64,000 nucleotides of DNA from positions 620,001-684,000 of the forward strand of contig OZ244849.1 of assembly GCA_965220875.1 (NCBI GenBank). Direction: 5' to 3'. The stretch comes from WTFY01 sp965220875. Its GTDB lineage: Bacteria; Pseudomonadota; Gammaproteobacteria; UBA4575. Within the stretch, counting starts at the first letter, position 1; the number at the start of each line of letters is the position of its first letter. The position numbers and the translations under genes were made by a program. Shown one piece after another: positions 1 to 8,493 of the stretch. The notes under the pieces are model-generated. The model ran no database searches. It worked only from the letters and a program-made list of their open reading frames with translations, and was not told where the DNA came from.

Positions 1-455
1 AGGTCCACGGCAAGTCCCGTATCCACCAGCCCCGTTTCCTCGGCAAAGTTGACCGCATTCCTGGCCGGATCAATCCCGATGATCTCCAGCTTGCCGGCCT
101 GATACAGGTTCTCGAAAAATTCCTGGTCCGAGTGGATGATCTCCCTGCACGAATCCTCTGCACGGTGATCCATGTCCCAGCGCGCATACAGGTCCTCCAT
201 CGACAGGTCGTACCGCAGCAAGGCGGCATTGATCCCGTAGGAGCAACCCAGGTCGACGACGTGCACGGTGTCACGATTCCGGACCCCGCGCAGCTGTTCT
301 ATCAGCGCCTGGCAGATCAGCTTGGCGCTGTCGGGGATGGAGTAGTTCAGATTTTCAAGCGTGGAGCAGTAAAGCCGCGGGTCACAGTGATCATAGATAT
401 GATCCATCCTGTGCTTGGCCTCATTGATGCCCGAAAAGTCGGAGCCGCTTTGCAT
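1..455 (-). CDS. SAM-dependent methyltransferase, partial (3' end outside window)
   Basis: The gene reads leftward off the window, so only the first 151 residues are visible. Residues 67-75 (VVDLGCSYG) match motif I of class I S-adenosylmethionine methyltransferases, and IIGIDPA at 126-131 fits the acidic strand-2 motif that contacts the SAM ribose. The ATG at 455-453 opens the frame. The substrate cannot be inferred: N-terminal residues 1-60 carry no motif I recognise. It diverges from the cupin-globin pair across a 335-bp gap. Fold assignment is by eye; specific function unknown. Confidence 0.7.
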   Translation of the reverse strand, partial: MQSGSDFSGINEAKHRMDHIYDHCDPRLYCSTLENLNYSIPDSAKLICQALIEQLRGVRNRDTVHVVDLGCSYGINAALLRYDLSMEDLYARWDMDHRAEDSCREIIHSDQEFFENLYQAGKLEIIGIDPARNAVNFAEETGLVDTGLAVD

Positions 456-790
456 CGGGGCCTCCCCTGATTCGAGGGCTGGTTCAGGTCCCTCGGTTAT
501 GCTCAGTTTCCGTGCGCTGCCTGTGCCCGGTGACGCAGGACTTTCCGAGTGCGGCGCACGACAGCGGCAGACCCTAACATGCCAGCACAAGCGCTTCAAG
601 TTCAGACCTGGGAGTAGACTGCCACCGGGTATCCCGATACAGCACAAGCAGCGGGGTAAAGTGCTACACTCGCACCCGGCGGATGGGAAGCGTCCGTCCT
701 CCAGGCAATGGGCTCCTGCAGGCATTCAGCGGACCCTGCATCCTGGTACTCCCAACACCAGACTGACAACCGGAACCGACCGCAACGACA
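456..790. other. Intergenic region, no gene seen
   Basis: This 335-bp stretch lies between the divergent methyltransferase and cupin genes. Short frames in it have no recognisable product and no good ribosome binding site. It presumably holds promoters for both directions, but I see no convincing -35/-10 pair. Confidence 0.4.
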
Positions 791-1114
791 ATGGCTACCC
801 GACATGCAGACCCCGGTGAGAGGGTGAATCTCGAGACCTGGGCCGATGACCTGCCTGAAGCCCGCACGAAGGTCATTGCAAAGACCGACCGGATGGAGCT
901 GATCCGGCTGTTCCTGCCAGCCGGGAAGGAGCTTTCCAGCCACAAGGTCACCGGACCCCTGACCGTGCACTGCATCCGGGGCAAGGCCGAGTTCACGGCC
1001 ATGGGTGCTACACAGACTCTCGCATCCGGCCAGTTGCTGTACCTCATGCCACAAGAACTCCATGCAGTGAAAGCGCTAGAGGACACGGTCATCCTGCTCA
1101 CCCTGATTTTCTGA
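791..1114 (+). CDS. Small cupin-fold protein
   Basis: A 107-residue protein with the pattern of a single cupin domain: a glycine-rich turn and HCIRGKAEF in the first motif, then GQLLYLMPQELHAV, which fits the second motif (G-x5-P-x3-H). The usual H-x-H pair of the first motif is not clear, so metal binding is uncertain. It lies 14 bp before the haemoglobin gene on the same strand, so the two are probably co-transcribed. Such small cupins are often found beside nitrogen-oxide or stress genes, but no function can be given from sequence. The start has only a weak ribosome binding site. Confidence 0.65.
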   Translation: MATRHADPGERVNLETWADDLPEARTKVIAKTDRMELIRLFLPAGKELSSHKVTGPLTVHCIRGKAEFTAMGATQTLASGQLLYLMPQELHAVKALEDTVILLTLIF

Positions 1115-1128
1115 AAGAGGAGACGGAA

Positions 1129-1578
1129 ATGGAAAACGTAAGCGAAGAGACAAGAAAGATCCTGAGGGAAACCGAGCACGTGTTCTGGAGCCGGCAGTCG
1201 GAAGTCACCGGGCGCATGTACGAGATCCTGTTCGAGAAATACCCGCAAACCCGGGATCTGTTCGAGGATTTCAAGCCGCACCAGCCCAACGTGTTCGCCA
1301 CGGCCCTGATGGCGCACATGCTGAGCCTGGATGATCCCGACACGTTGCTGAGCTTCCGGGTAGGCATCGCACGCAAGCATGTCAGGGCGGGGGTCAGGGA
1401 AGAGCACTATCCCATGATGGCGGATGCCCTGATCACGGCCATGCGGGAAATGCTCGGCGAGCAGATGGACGAGAAAACGATTGCGGCATGGGAGGCATGG
1501 TATCAATTCCTGGCCGGCCTGCTGATCGAAAGGGAGCGTGACCACTACCAGGGCACAAGGCGGCTGTTTCCCGAATAG
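1129..1578 (+). CDS. Single-domain haemoglobin (Vitreoscilla/Hmp N-terminal type)
   Basis: A 149-residue globin close in pattern to Vitreoscilla haemoglobin. Tyr31 in MYEILFEKYP fits the B10 tyrosine, Gln52 fits E7, and His84 in RKHVRAGV is the proximal haem ligand, followed by the typical EEHYP stretch. No FAD/NAD reductase domain follows, so this is not a full flavohaemoprotein; a partner reductase would be needed for nitric oxide dioxygenation. A strong GAGGAG-type ribosome binding site precedes the ATG. It probably forms an operon with the upstream cupin gene. Role in oxygen binding or NO detoxification is inferred from the family. Confidence 0.88.
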   Translation: MENVSEETRKILRETEHVFWSRQSEVTGRMYEILFEKYPQTRDLFEDFKPHQPNVFATALMAHMLSLDDPDTLLSFRVGIARKHVRAGVREEHYPMMADALITAMREMLGEQMDEKTIAAWEAWYQFLAGLLIERERDHYQGTRRLFPE

Positions 1579-1629
1579 GGCTTTCTTGCTGCAGCCCCAG
1601 ACCGGCCTGTGGCCCGAGGCAGGCGAGGC

Positions 1630-2397
1630 TCAGCCTGCGGCCGGGGGTCCCTCTTTTTCGTGCAGGGCTCTCTCGATCTCTGAAATGACAGACCGCGCCA
1701 CGTCGTTAGGGCGAGCGGCACCGGTGACCGGACGGCCCACCACCAGGTAGTCGGCCCCGTAGCGGATCGCCTGGTACGGGCTCAGTGAACGTTTGTGGTC
1801 GTCGCGGGCGGCCGCCTCGGGGCGGATGCCCGGGGCCACGATCAGGAACTGCCGGTCCCTGAAATGTTCGCGCAGGTCCCGCACCGACTCACCGGAAGCG
1901 ATCAGCCCCTCGCAGCCCGCATCCAGCGCCATCCGTGCCCGAAGCCGGATCACGTCGGCCAGGGTGTTACCCTCGTGACCGCCGGGATACAGGTCCTCGA
2001 GATCGGCACCGTCCATGCTCGACAGCACGGTCAGCATGAGCAGCCAGGGCCGGGTCCTTTCTCCGCGACCGGCCACCGCGGACTGCACCGTGGCCCGCCC
2101 GCCCTGCAGGGTCAGCATTTCAAGCCGGCCGGCAAAACGGTCGGGCATGTTGCCGACCGCAGCGCGCACCGTATTCCCGATGTCCCCAATTTTCAGGTCC
2201 AGGAACACCTTTTTGCCGGCCTCCAGCAAGTCTTCCACGAACGGCCACCCCGCACCGAGGAAAAGCTGCCAGCCGACCTTGTAAAACCCGACCGTATCGC
2301 CCAGCCCGTCGACGAGCGAACGGGCCTCCCCGTCCGTATCAAAATCCAGTGCCACAATCAGGCGCTCCGATGCAGCGATCTCTACCGGAAGGTTCAC
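1630..2397 (-). CDS. pyrF: Orotidine 5'-phosphate decarboxylase
   Basis: Decarboxylates OMP to UMP, the last step of de novo pyrimidine synthesis. The N-terminal LIVALDFDT strand, the catalytic DLKIGDIGNTV segment (D-x-K-x2-D motif) and the C-terminal VAPGIR phosphate-binding loop followed by YLVVGRPVT are all present. I chose the GTG at 2397, giving 255 residues, because GGGAG lies at the right distance and a TATATA box at 2467-2462 would put the transcript start near 2457. An in-frame ATG at 2457 is the alternative and adds 20 residues without family resemblance. Distant from pyrE at 26.6 kb. Confidence 0.9.
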   Translation of the reverse strand: MNLPVEIAASERLIVALDFDTDGEARSLVDGLGDTVGFYKVGWQLFLGAGWPFVEDLLEAGKKVFLDLKIGDIGNTVRAAVGNMPDRFAGRLEMLTLQGGRATVQSAVAGRGERTRPWLLMLTVLSSMDGADLEDLYPGGHEGNTLADVIRLRARMALDAGCEGLIASGESVRDLREHFRDRQFLIVAPGIRPEAAARDDHKRSLSPYQAIRYGADYLVVGRPVTGAARPNDVARSVISEIERALHEKEGPPAAG

Positions 2398-2713
2398 GGA
2401 CCTGCGCTCCCTTACCCCTGTTGGTTTACATGAAATCACGGTCAGGACAGCCACCATCCACTATATACTGTACCTGCCACGGGCCATGATACAACATGCC
2501 GTGGTAGGCGGTGCACAGTCCATGCACGGTCGGCCGCTAGTCCGCAGCGTTGTGCCGGATACTAACACGTCACTTCCGGCAGACACGAGGGTTCTAGCAA
2601 TAAGGGCCTCCTACAAGGGGATAATTACCTGCCCGGCGGAATGCGGGACAATCCGCACCTCGTACGGGCCGCCTTGGCCCGACCTCCTGAACCTGAAGCC
2701 ATGGTGAACTGAC

Positions 2714-3154
2714 ATGCAAAACTTTCCTCATCATTACACGGCCCGTGCCGAAGGCCAATCCACCGGTTCGGTCGCCACCCGCGCAGAGGGTCTCGAAACC
2801 CTCGAGATCGCCGCGCCCAGGCAGTTTGACGGTCCCGGAGACAAGTGGTCCCCCGAGGACCTGCTGGTCGCCTGTGCAGCCGACTGCCTGATCCTGACGT
2901 TTCGTGCCGTGGCGAATGCCTCGAAGCTGAATTGGGAGACCCTGGCCTGCGAGGTCACGGGAACCCTGGACCTGGTTGACCGGGTCGTTCAGTTCACGGA
3001 GTTGCAGGTCCATGCCACGCTCACGATCGACCCGCAGGAAAATGCAGACAAGGCGAGACGTGTACTGGAAAAGGCAGAGAAAAACTGCCTGATCACCAAC
3101 TCCCTGACCGCCAGGACACGACTGGAAACGACCGTCTCCCCTTCCGGCAGCTGA
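2714..3154 (+). CDS. OsmC/Ohr-family protein
   Basis: A 146-residue OsmC-fold protein. Cys58 in LVACAADCL and Cys125 in AEKNCLI occupy the positions of the peroxidatic and resolving cysteines of OsmC-type thiol peroxidases, which reduce organic hydroperoxides. The extra Cys54 is not part of the usual pair. It stands alone after a 256-bp spacer from pyrF, with which it diverges, so it probably has its own promoter. The exact subfamily (OsmC, Ohr or the YhfA-like group) cannot be settled by eye. Confidence 0.85.
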   Translation: MQNFPHHYTARAEGQSTGSVATRAEGLETLEIAAPRQFDGPGDKWSPEDLLVACAADCLILTFRAVANASKLNWETLACEVTGTLDLVDRVVQFTELQVHATLTIDPQENADKARRVLEKAEKNCLITNSLTARTRLETTVSPSGS

Positions 3155-3335
3155 CTCCCGGGCGGACAGGTTTTCAGCGTCCTGACTACCCTTGACGGGC
3201 TAAAGTGAGTCACGGCATGACCCCCCATTCGGGTCACTTGCCCGGATCCTGGAATTTGAATACCCTATGCGGCCCATTCCAATACGCGCCATATTTCGCG
3301 CGACCTGAAACTGCGTGTCCATGCAAGGGGGATAG

Positions 3336-4019
3336 ATGATGAACATTTCACGCTGGCTTGGAACCGGGCTGCTCTCACTGGGGCTGTGCATGGCCTCGGC
3401 GGTGCTGGCCGAGAACGAGGCGCCCGCATCACCGGACGTCGAGCACAAGTTCGAACTGGCCAAGAAGTACTACGGCGAGTGCGCCGCGACCGAGGCGGCC
3501 GAATTCGAAAACATCCGGCCGTACCTGAAGGCGTTCACCGACATCGACGTGATGACCGACACCCTGGCCGACCCGGCCCGCATGGCACAGCTGATGGCCA
3601 TCGTCTCGGACCCCCGCACCATCCACGTCATGAGCAAGTGCGCGACCGAACCGGTGATGTGGGACACCTGGATGCGCGGCGTGACCGACTGGCAGGGCAC
3701 AATGCGGGCCATGATGAAATTCACCAACCCGGCCATCTACATGAACTGGATGATGGCGCCGATGAACCCGGCCACCTACCAGCCCATGATGCAGATGATG
3801 CAACCGAACTGGTACGGGCGCTGGATGACCGCCATGATGAACCCGACGTTCTACCAGCCCATGTTCTCAATGGCCGATCCGAACTGGTACATGCCGAGAA
3901 TGGCCTGGATGATGAACCCGTCTTCCTTCCAGCCCATGTTCAACGCCATGGCCTTCCCGGGATACCCCGTGCAGCCCGCCCCGATGGCACAGCCCAAGCC
4001 GGCACAACCGGAAGAATAG
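3336..4019 (+). CDS. Secreted methionine-rich repeat protein, function unknown
   Basis: A 227-residue protein with a signal peptide (about residues 1-25, cleavage near VLA-EN). Its second half is built of roughly 25-residue repeats that begin NP-x2-Y/F and contain QPM, MM and NWY: NPAIY, NPATYQPM, NPTFYQPM and NPSSFQPM. I count 32 methionines. The tail is rich in Pro, Gln and Ala. AAGGGGG lies 5-10 bases upstream of two adjacent ATGs. Methionine clusters bind Cu(I) in several periplasmic proteins, so metal binding is possible, but I recognise no family. It is followed by hemB on the same strand after 129 bp. Confidence 0.7.
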   Translation: MMNISRWLGTGLLSLGLCMASAVLAENEAPASPDVEHKFELAKKYYGECAATEAAEFENIRPYLKAFTDIDVMTDTLADPARMAQLMAIVSDPRTIHVMSKCATEPVMWDTWMRGVTDWQGTMRAMMKFTNPAIYMNWMMAPMNPATYQPMMQMMQPNWYGRWMTAMMNPTFYQPMFSMADPNWYMPRMAWMMNPSSFQPMFNAMAFPGYPVQPAPMAQPKPAQPEE

Positions 4020-4148
4020 CCGCGACCGGAGCGCAGCACGACGGTCGCACCGGCGGCCCTGCAGGGATCCGGGACTCCCTTCAAGACAGCCTGCCCGAGC
4101 TTTGCTACTATCGGTGCATGCCGATGCCTGCCATTTCAGAACGGGCCC

Positions 4149-5144
4149 ATGAGTAGCCTGTACCTCAGTACCCGGATGCGAAGAATGCGTGCGGATGCCT
4201 TCTCGCGCGAGCTGATGCGGGAGCACCGCCTGCATGCCGGCGACCTGGTCTGGCCCGTGTTCGTGCACGAGGGGACGGGGCGGGATGCGGTGGCCTCCAT
4301 GCCCGGGGTGGAGCGGCTCAGCCTCGATGCGCTGGTCGAGGAAGCCGCGCAGGCCCTCGCACTGGGCATACCGGCCATTGCCGTGTTCCCGGTCGTGGGT
4401 GCGGACAGGAAGAGCGAGCAGGCCGAGGAAGCGTACAACCCGGACGGGATCGCGCAACGCGCCATCACCGCACTCAAGCAGGCCGTACCCGAGCTCGGGG
4501 TCATCAGCGACGTGGCCCTGGACCCGTTTACCTCCCACGGCCAGGACGGCCTGCTGGACGAACAGGGATACGTGGCGAACGACGAGACCGTCGAGGTGCT
4601 GGTCCGCCAGGCGCTGTCGCATGCCCGGGCCGGCGCCGATATCGTGGCCCCTTCGGACATGATGGACGGACGGGTGGGGAGCCTCCGCGAGGCGCTGGAA
4701 GAAAACGGGTTCTGCAATACGCGGATCCTGGCCTATTCCGCCAAGTACGCCTCGGGCTTCTACGGCCCGTTCCGGGATGCCGTGGGCTCGACCGCCAGCC
4801 TCGGCGGCGCAGACAAGCGCTCCTACCAGATGGACCCGGCCAACACCGACGAAGCCCTGCACGAGGTGGCCCTCGACCTGGACGAGGGCGCGGACATGGT
4901 CCTGGTCAAGCCGGGAATGCCGTACCTGGACATCGTGCGGCGCATCAAGGAGGAATTCCAGATGCCGACCTTCGTCTACCAGGTCAGCGGGGAATACAGC
5001 ATGCTGAAAGCGGCCGCCCGCGAGGGCTGGCTGGACGAGCGCGCATGCGTCATGGAGTCCCTGTTATGCATCAAGCGGGCCGGGGCCGATGCCATCCTCA
5101 CGTATTTTGCCAAGGACGTGGCGGGCTGGCTCCATACCCCCTGA
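4149..5144 (+). CDS. hemB: Delta-aminolevulinic acid dehydratase (porphobilinogen synthase)
   Basis: Condenses two 5-aminolevulinate molecules to porphobilinogen in haem synthesis. Both Schiff-base lysines are visible: Lys199 in AYSAKYASGFYGPF and Lys254 in VLVKPGMPYLDI. The active-site metal segment at 121-134 reads DVALDPFTSHGQDG, without the cysteine triad of zinc enzymes, so this is the Mg-dependent type known from Pseudomonas. Full length at 331 residues. The ATG at 4149 has no clear ribosome binding site but begins the family's usual N-terminus. Confidence 0.96.
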   Translation: MSSLYLSTRMRRMRADAFSRELMREHRLHAGDLVWPVFVHEGTGRDAVASMPGVERLSLDALVEEAAQALALGIPAIAVFPVVGADRKSEQAEEAYNPDGIAQRAITALKQAVPELGVISDVALDPFTSHGQDGLLDEQGYVANDETVEVLVRQALSHARAGADIVAPSDMMDGRVGSLREALEENGFCNTRILAYSAKYASGFYGPFRDAVGSTASLGGADKRSYQMDPANTDEALHEVALDLDEGADMVLVKPGMPYLDIVRRIKEEFQMPTFVYQVSGEYSMLKAAAREGWLDERACVMESLLCIKRAGADAILTYFAKDVAGWLHTP

Positions 5145-5184
5145 AGGAGGCCCTGCTGCCTGAACGGCTACGCCTCCCGGGAAA

Positions 5185-6291
5185 TCAGGCCGGGACGGCC
5201 CTCATGTTCCTGAGCATGGCAGGATTCACCGAGTTGGAAGGGGAAATTGCATTGGTCGGGCACTGATGCACGCAGGCCAGGCAGCGTATGCATTCATCCT
5301 CATCGATGTACAGCGAGTTGTAGTACAGGCCGGAAGTTCGTGCCGGGTTCACGCGCAGGTAATCCTCCACCCCGTCGTTCTTGTCGAGCACGAAGCCCGA
5401 TGCCTCGACAATGCAGTTTTGAATCGGCTTGACCAGCAGGCATTCATCACACAGCACGCATTTTGAATTGTCGATGACGGGCGCAGGCGAACTCGCGTCC
5501 TCGAACTTGTCGTAATAGATCCGCCCGGGTGCCATGCCGCTGTCCACCAGCACGGACACCGCGGCATCCACCATCGGCGGGGGGCCGCACAGGTAAGCCC
5601 GCGAGTTGCCGGTACCGGATTTTCCGCCCTGGACGTAGGCGCTTTCAAAATACTCGGTCACCAGCCCCCTCGCGCCGGGCCAGTCGCTGTCTTTCGGCTC
5701 CATCGAAAGAACGTTCGCGTATTCAAACCGGTAGTCTGCGTTCCATTTCCGCCTGATCGATTCGATCTCGTCCTGGCAGTAGAGGTCTGCCTGGGTCCTG
5801 GCCCCGTACAGGAAAAGGGCGTCCCGCTTCACGGACCGGTTCGCGGCATGTTCAAGGATGGCCTTGATCGCGCTCATGCCGCTGCCGCCGGCAATGCACA
5901 CCATCGGGTCAGCGGAAGAATCGAGAACAAACTGCCCGAGCGGGCCGGTCAGGGTGATGGGCTCTCCGGTCCGGTCCGCCCTGAACAGCCACCCTGAAAA
6001 CTCGCCGCCGTGAATCAGTTTGACGAAGAACGTATGCTGGCCGGCCTCTTCGTTCTCGGGCGCCGTGGCAAACGAGTAGGCGCGCGGCTTGCTCAGGCTC
6101 GGTGTCGCCAGGATCGCATATTGCCCGGCCGTGCCGCTCAACGGGGTGGAGGCCGGATCGCACTGCACCACCAGTTCCATCGTGTCGTACGTGAGTTTCC
6201 GGGTGCCGGTGATGACTCCCTGGCTGACCCGAACCCGGCTGTTTTGAATTCGAGGATCCGCCGCAGGCAGACTTCGAAATTGCACAGACAA
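5185..6291 (-). CDS. FNR-type flavin reductase with C-terminal double 4Fe-4S ferredoxin domain
   Basis: A 368-residue electron-transfer protein. Residues 70-75 (RAYSFA) bind FAD, GGSGMSA at 135-141 and CGPPPM at 235-240 form the NAD(P)H site, as in ferredoxin-NADP reductase-like oxygenase reductases. The C-terminus carries two cysteine sets, C278-C281-C284-C293 and C334-C337-C340-C344-P, which fit two 4Fe-4S clusters instead of the 2Fe-2S domain usual in monooxygenase reductases. It is the last gene of the alkB-like/molybdoenzyme operon, 14 bp after the molybdoenzyme. Passing electrons from NAD(P)H to one of those enzymes is inferred from position. Confidence 0.85.
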   Translation of the reverse strand: MSVQFRSLPAADPRIQNSRVRVSQGVITGTRKLTYDTMELVVQCDPASTPLSGTAGQYAILATPSLSKPRAYSFATAPENEEAGQHTFFVKLIHGGEFSGWLFRADRTGEPITLTGPLGQFVLDSSADPMVCIAGGSGMSAIKAILEHAANRSVKRDALFLYGARTQADLYCQDEIESIRRKWNADYRFEYANVLSMEPKDSDWPGARGLVTEYFESAYVQGGKSGTGNSRAYLCGPPPMVDAAVSVLVDSGMAPGRIYYDKFEDASSPAPVIDNSKCVLCDECLLVKPIQNCIVEASGFVLDKNDGVEDYLRVNPARTSGLYYNSLYIDEDECIRCLACVHQCPTNAISPSNSVNPAMLRNMRAVPA

Positions 6292-6305
6292 TCTAACCTC
6301 CTAGT

Positions 6306-8474
6306 CTAGGGTGTTGCCGGCGGGTCCTGCTCGATCTGCGCTTTTTCCACCTGTGCCAAGCATGAATAAAACGAGGGGCTCCAGCCGATATCCGTCAACT
6401 CCTCCGATATCAGCGCATTCGCATTCACTCCCCCGGGCGTATTGCTGCCCTTGAACTGTTTCTGGGTACTGCAGACCCCGGGGAGCAGCCCGTCGATGAT
6501 CACGGCATGGGCATAGGTCTCGCCACGGTCGTTGTAAAGGCGGCACAGGTCACCATCCTCGATGCCCCGCTCGAAGGCGTCTTCGGGACACAGCTCCACG
6601 GTGGGCCTCGACATCATCGCCTGCAGCCTAGGCACGGACTGGAACGAATCACCGATGAAGTAATGCGGTGCGTTGCTCAGTACCTGCAGCGGGTACTTCT
6701 TCCTCCGTTCGTAGTTTTCCTGGCCTTCCTCTTCCGGCACGTACGTGGGCAGGGGGGACTGCCCCTGGTTCTTGACATCCTCGGACCAGATGTTGATCTT
6801 GCCGGTCTCGGTCGGCCAGCCGTGTTTCAGCCGGTCCCGGTTCGGCGAGTCGACATTGCAGCGCATCCAGCCGTTCTGCTTGAGCCCTTCAAGCGTGATG
6901 CCCTCCATGCCCGGGTGTCCCTCGTCGCAGATGATTTCCTTGATCATGTCCTCGTCAGACTGCCTGAACGCATCCTCGTCATACCCCATCTTCCCGGCCA
7001 GCATCCTGAACAGTTCCGAGTTGCACACGCTCTCCCCGAGCGGCTTGATGCACGGCTGGCTCAGGTTGTAGATATAGTGACCCCAGGGGGCATGCAGGTC
7101 CCAGCGTTCCAGCTGCGTGTCGGCCGGCAGCACGATGTCTGCATACAGGCAGGTGTCGGTCCAGACCACGTCATGCACCGCCACGAAAAGATCGTCACGC
7201 ATCAGGCCCTTGCGCACGTTGTTGGTGTTCGGTGCACAGTTCGCGGGGTCCGAGTTGTATACGAAAAGTGACTTGATCGGCGGACTGAGCGAGTCCCCGT
7301 TCATGTCCTGGTTATCCGCCAGGGCCTTTCCGATCTGCACCATGTTGATGGTCCGCTTGGACGCCCGGTCGCCCAGGTCCGGCCGCTGCAGCTTGCCCAG
7401 TTGCAGCCGCATCCAGTTTTCCTCGCCGGTCCAGCTCAGGCAGCCCCCGCATTTTTCACGCCAGGCCCCGGTGATGCAGGGCAGCAGCATGACAGCCCGG
7501 CAGGTCTGGCCCGAGTTCTTGTGCCGGTTGAGGCCCCAGCCGGTCCGGATATTCGTTTTCTTGCTCGCGGCAAACGCCAGGGCAAACTTTTCGATTTCCG
7601 CAGCCCCGATTCCCGTGATGCGGGCCACTTTCTCCAGCGGCCACTTCGGAAGTTCGTCCTGGATCAACTGCTCCCAGCCGTGCGTGTATTCCCGCAGGAA
7701 CGCCTCGTCATGCAGCCCGGCGTCCACGATGAGTTTCATCATCCCCAGCGCCAGGGCCGCGTCCGTGCCCGGGCGTGGCTGGATGTGCCAGTCCGCAAAC
7801 TCGGTGGTCCGGGTTTTCCTCGGATCCACCGCAACGATCGTGGCGCCCCGGTCCCTCGCCTCCTGGACGAACGGGATCAGGTGCACGCCCGTGCTGACGA
7901 TGTTGTTCGCCCACAGAATCACCATGTCCGCATCCGGGATGTCTTCCGTACTCGGCCCGTCCGCCAGCCCGTAGGTGTAGATATGGGTCCAGATCCCGGC
8001 CCATGCACAGATGGACTGGTCAAGCCTTGCGGCTTCCATCCTGTTCCAGAACCGCTGGTCCATGCCCCAGAAATGGATCAGTCCCAGGGTGCCTGAATAC
8101 GAATACGGCTGGACCGCTTCGGGTCCGTGCTCGTCGATGACCGACTTGAAATTGTCCGTGACCGTGTCCAGTGCCTCGTCCCAGGAGATTCTCTCGAATT
8201 TCGCGCCGGGCCCTTTCGGCCCGATTCGCTTGTGGGGGTACAGCACCCGGCTGTCGTTGTACACAAGATCCAGGTAATGGTTGACCTTGTTGCACAGGTA
8301 GCCCCGGGTAATGGGATTGCTGGGATCGCCTTCCACCCTGGTGGCCTTGCCGGTGTCCTCATTCACCGTGACGAGCATCGAGCAGCCGTCCGGGCAGTCA
8401 TGGGGGCATACCACGTGGTGCTGGGTATGGCCGGGCGGAGGCTCGGGTCGGTCAGCGATCGTTTCCATGGCCAT
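6306..8474 (-). CDS. Cytoplasmic molybdopterin oxidoreductase (DMSO reductase superfamily)
   Basis: A 722-residue Mo/W-bis-PGD enzyme with a 4Fe-4S cluster bound by Cys23, Cys27, Cys31 and Cys61. ERISWDEALD near 94-103 and DADMVILWANN are typical of the family. There is no Tat signal, so it acts in the cytoplasm. The likely metal ligand is Cys156 in SICAWAG, at the position of the molybdenum- or tungsten-binding cysteine in Nap, polysulfide reductase and acetylene hydratase. The substrate is unknown. It lies between the AlkB-like and reductase genes with gaps of 19 and 14 bp, so all three are probably one transcript. Confidence 0.88.
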   Translation of the reverse strand: MAMETIADRPEPPPGHTQHHVVCPHDCPDGCSMLVTVNEDTGKATRVEGDPSNPITRGYLCNKVNHYLDLVYNDSRVLYPHKRIGPKGPGAKFERISWDEALDTVTDNFKSVIDEHGPEAVQPYSYSGTLGLIHFWGMDQRFWNRMEAARLDQSICAWAGIWTHIYTYGLADGPSTEDIPDADMVILWANNIVSTGVHLIPFVQEARDRGATIVAVDPRKTRTTEFADWHIQPRPGTDAALALGMMKLIVDAGLHDEAFLREYTHGWEQLIQDELPKWPLEKVARITGIGAAEIEKFALAFAASKKTNIRTGWGLNRHKNSGQTCRAVMLLPCITGAWREKCGGCLSWTGEENWMRLQLGKLQRPDLGDRASKRTINMVQIGKALADNQDMNGDSLSPPIKSLFVYNSDPANCAPNTNNVRKGLMRDDLFVAVHDVVWTDTCLYADIVLPADTQLERWDLHAPWGHYIYNLSQPCIKPLGESVCNSELFRMLAGKMGYDEDAFRQSDEDMIKEIICDEGHPGMEGITLEGLKQNGWMRCNVDSPNRDRLKHGWPTETGKINIWSEDVKNQGQSPLPTYVPEEEGQENYERRKKYPLQVLSNAPHYFIGDSFQSVPRLQAMMSRPTVELCPEDAFERGIEDGDLCRLYNDRGETYAHAVIIDGLLPGVCSTQKQFKGSNTPGGVNANALISEELTDIGWSPSFYSCLAQVEKAQIEQDPPATP

Positions 8475-8493
8475 GCCTCCTTCTTACGTGTGA

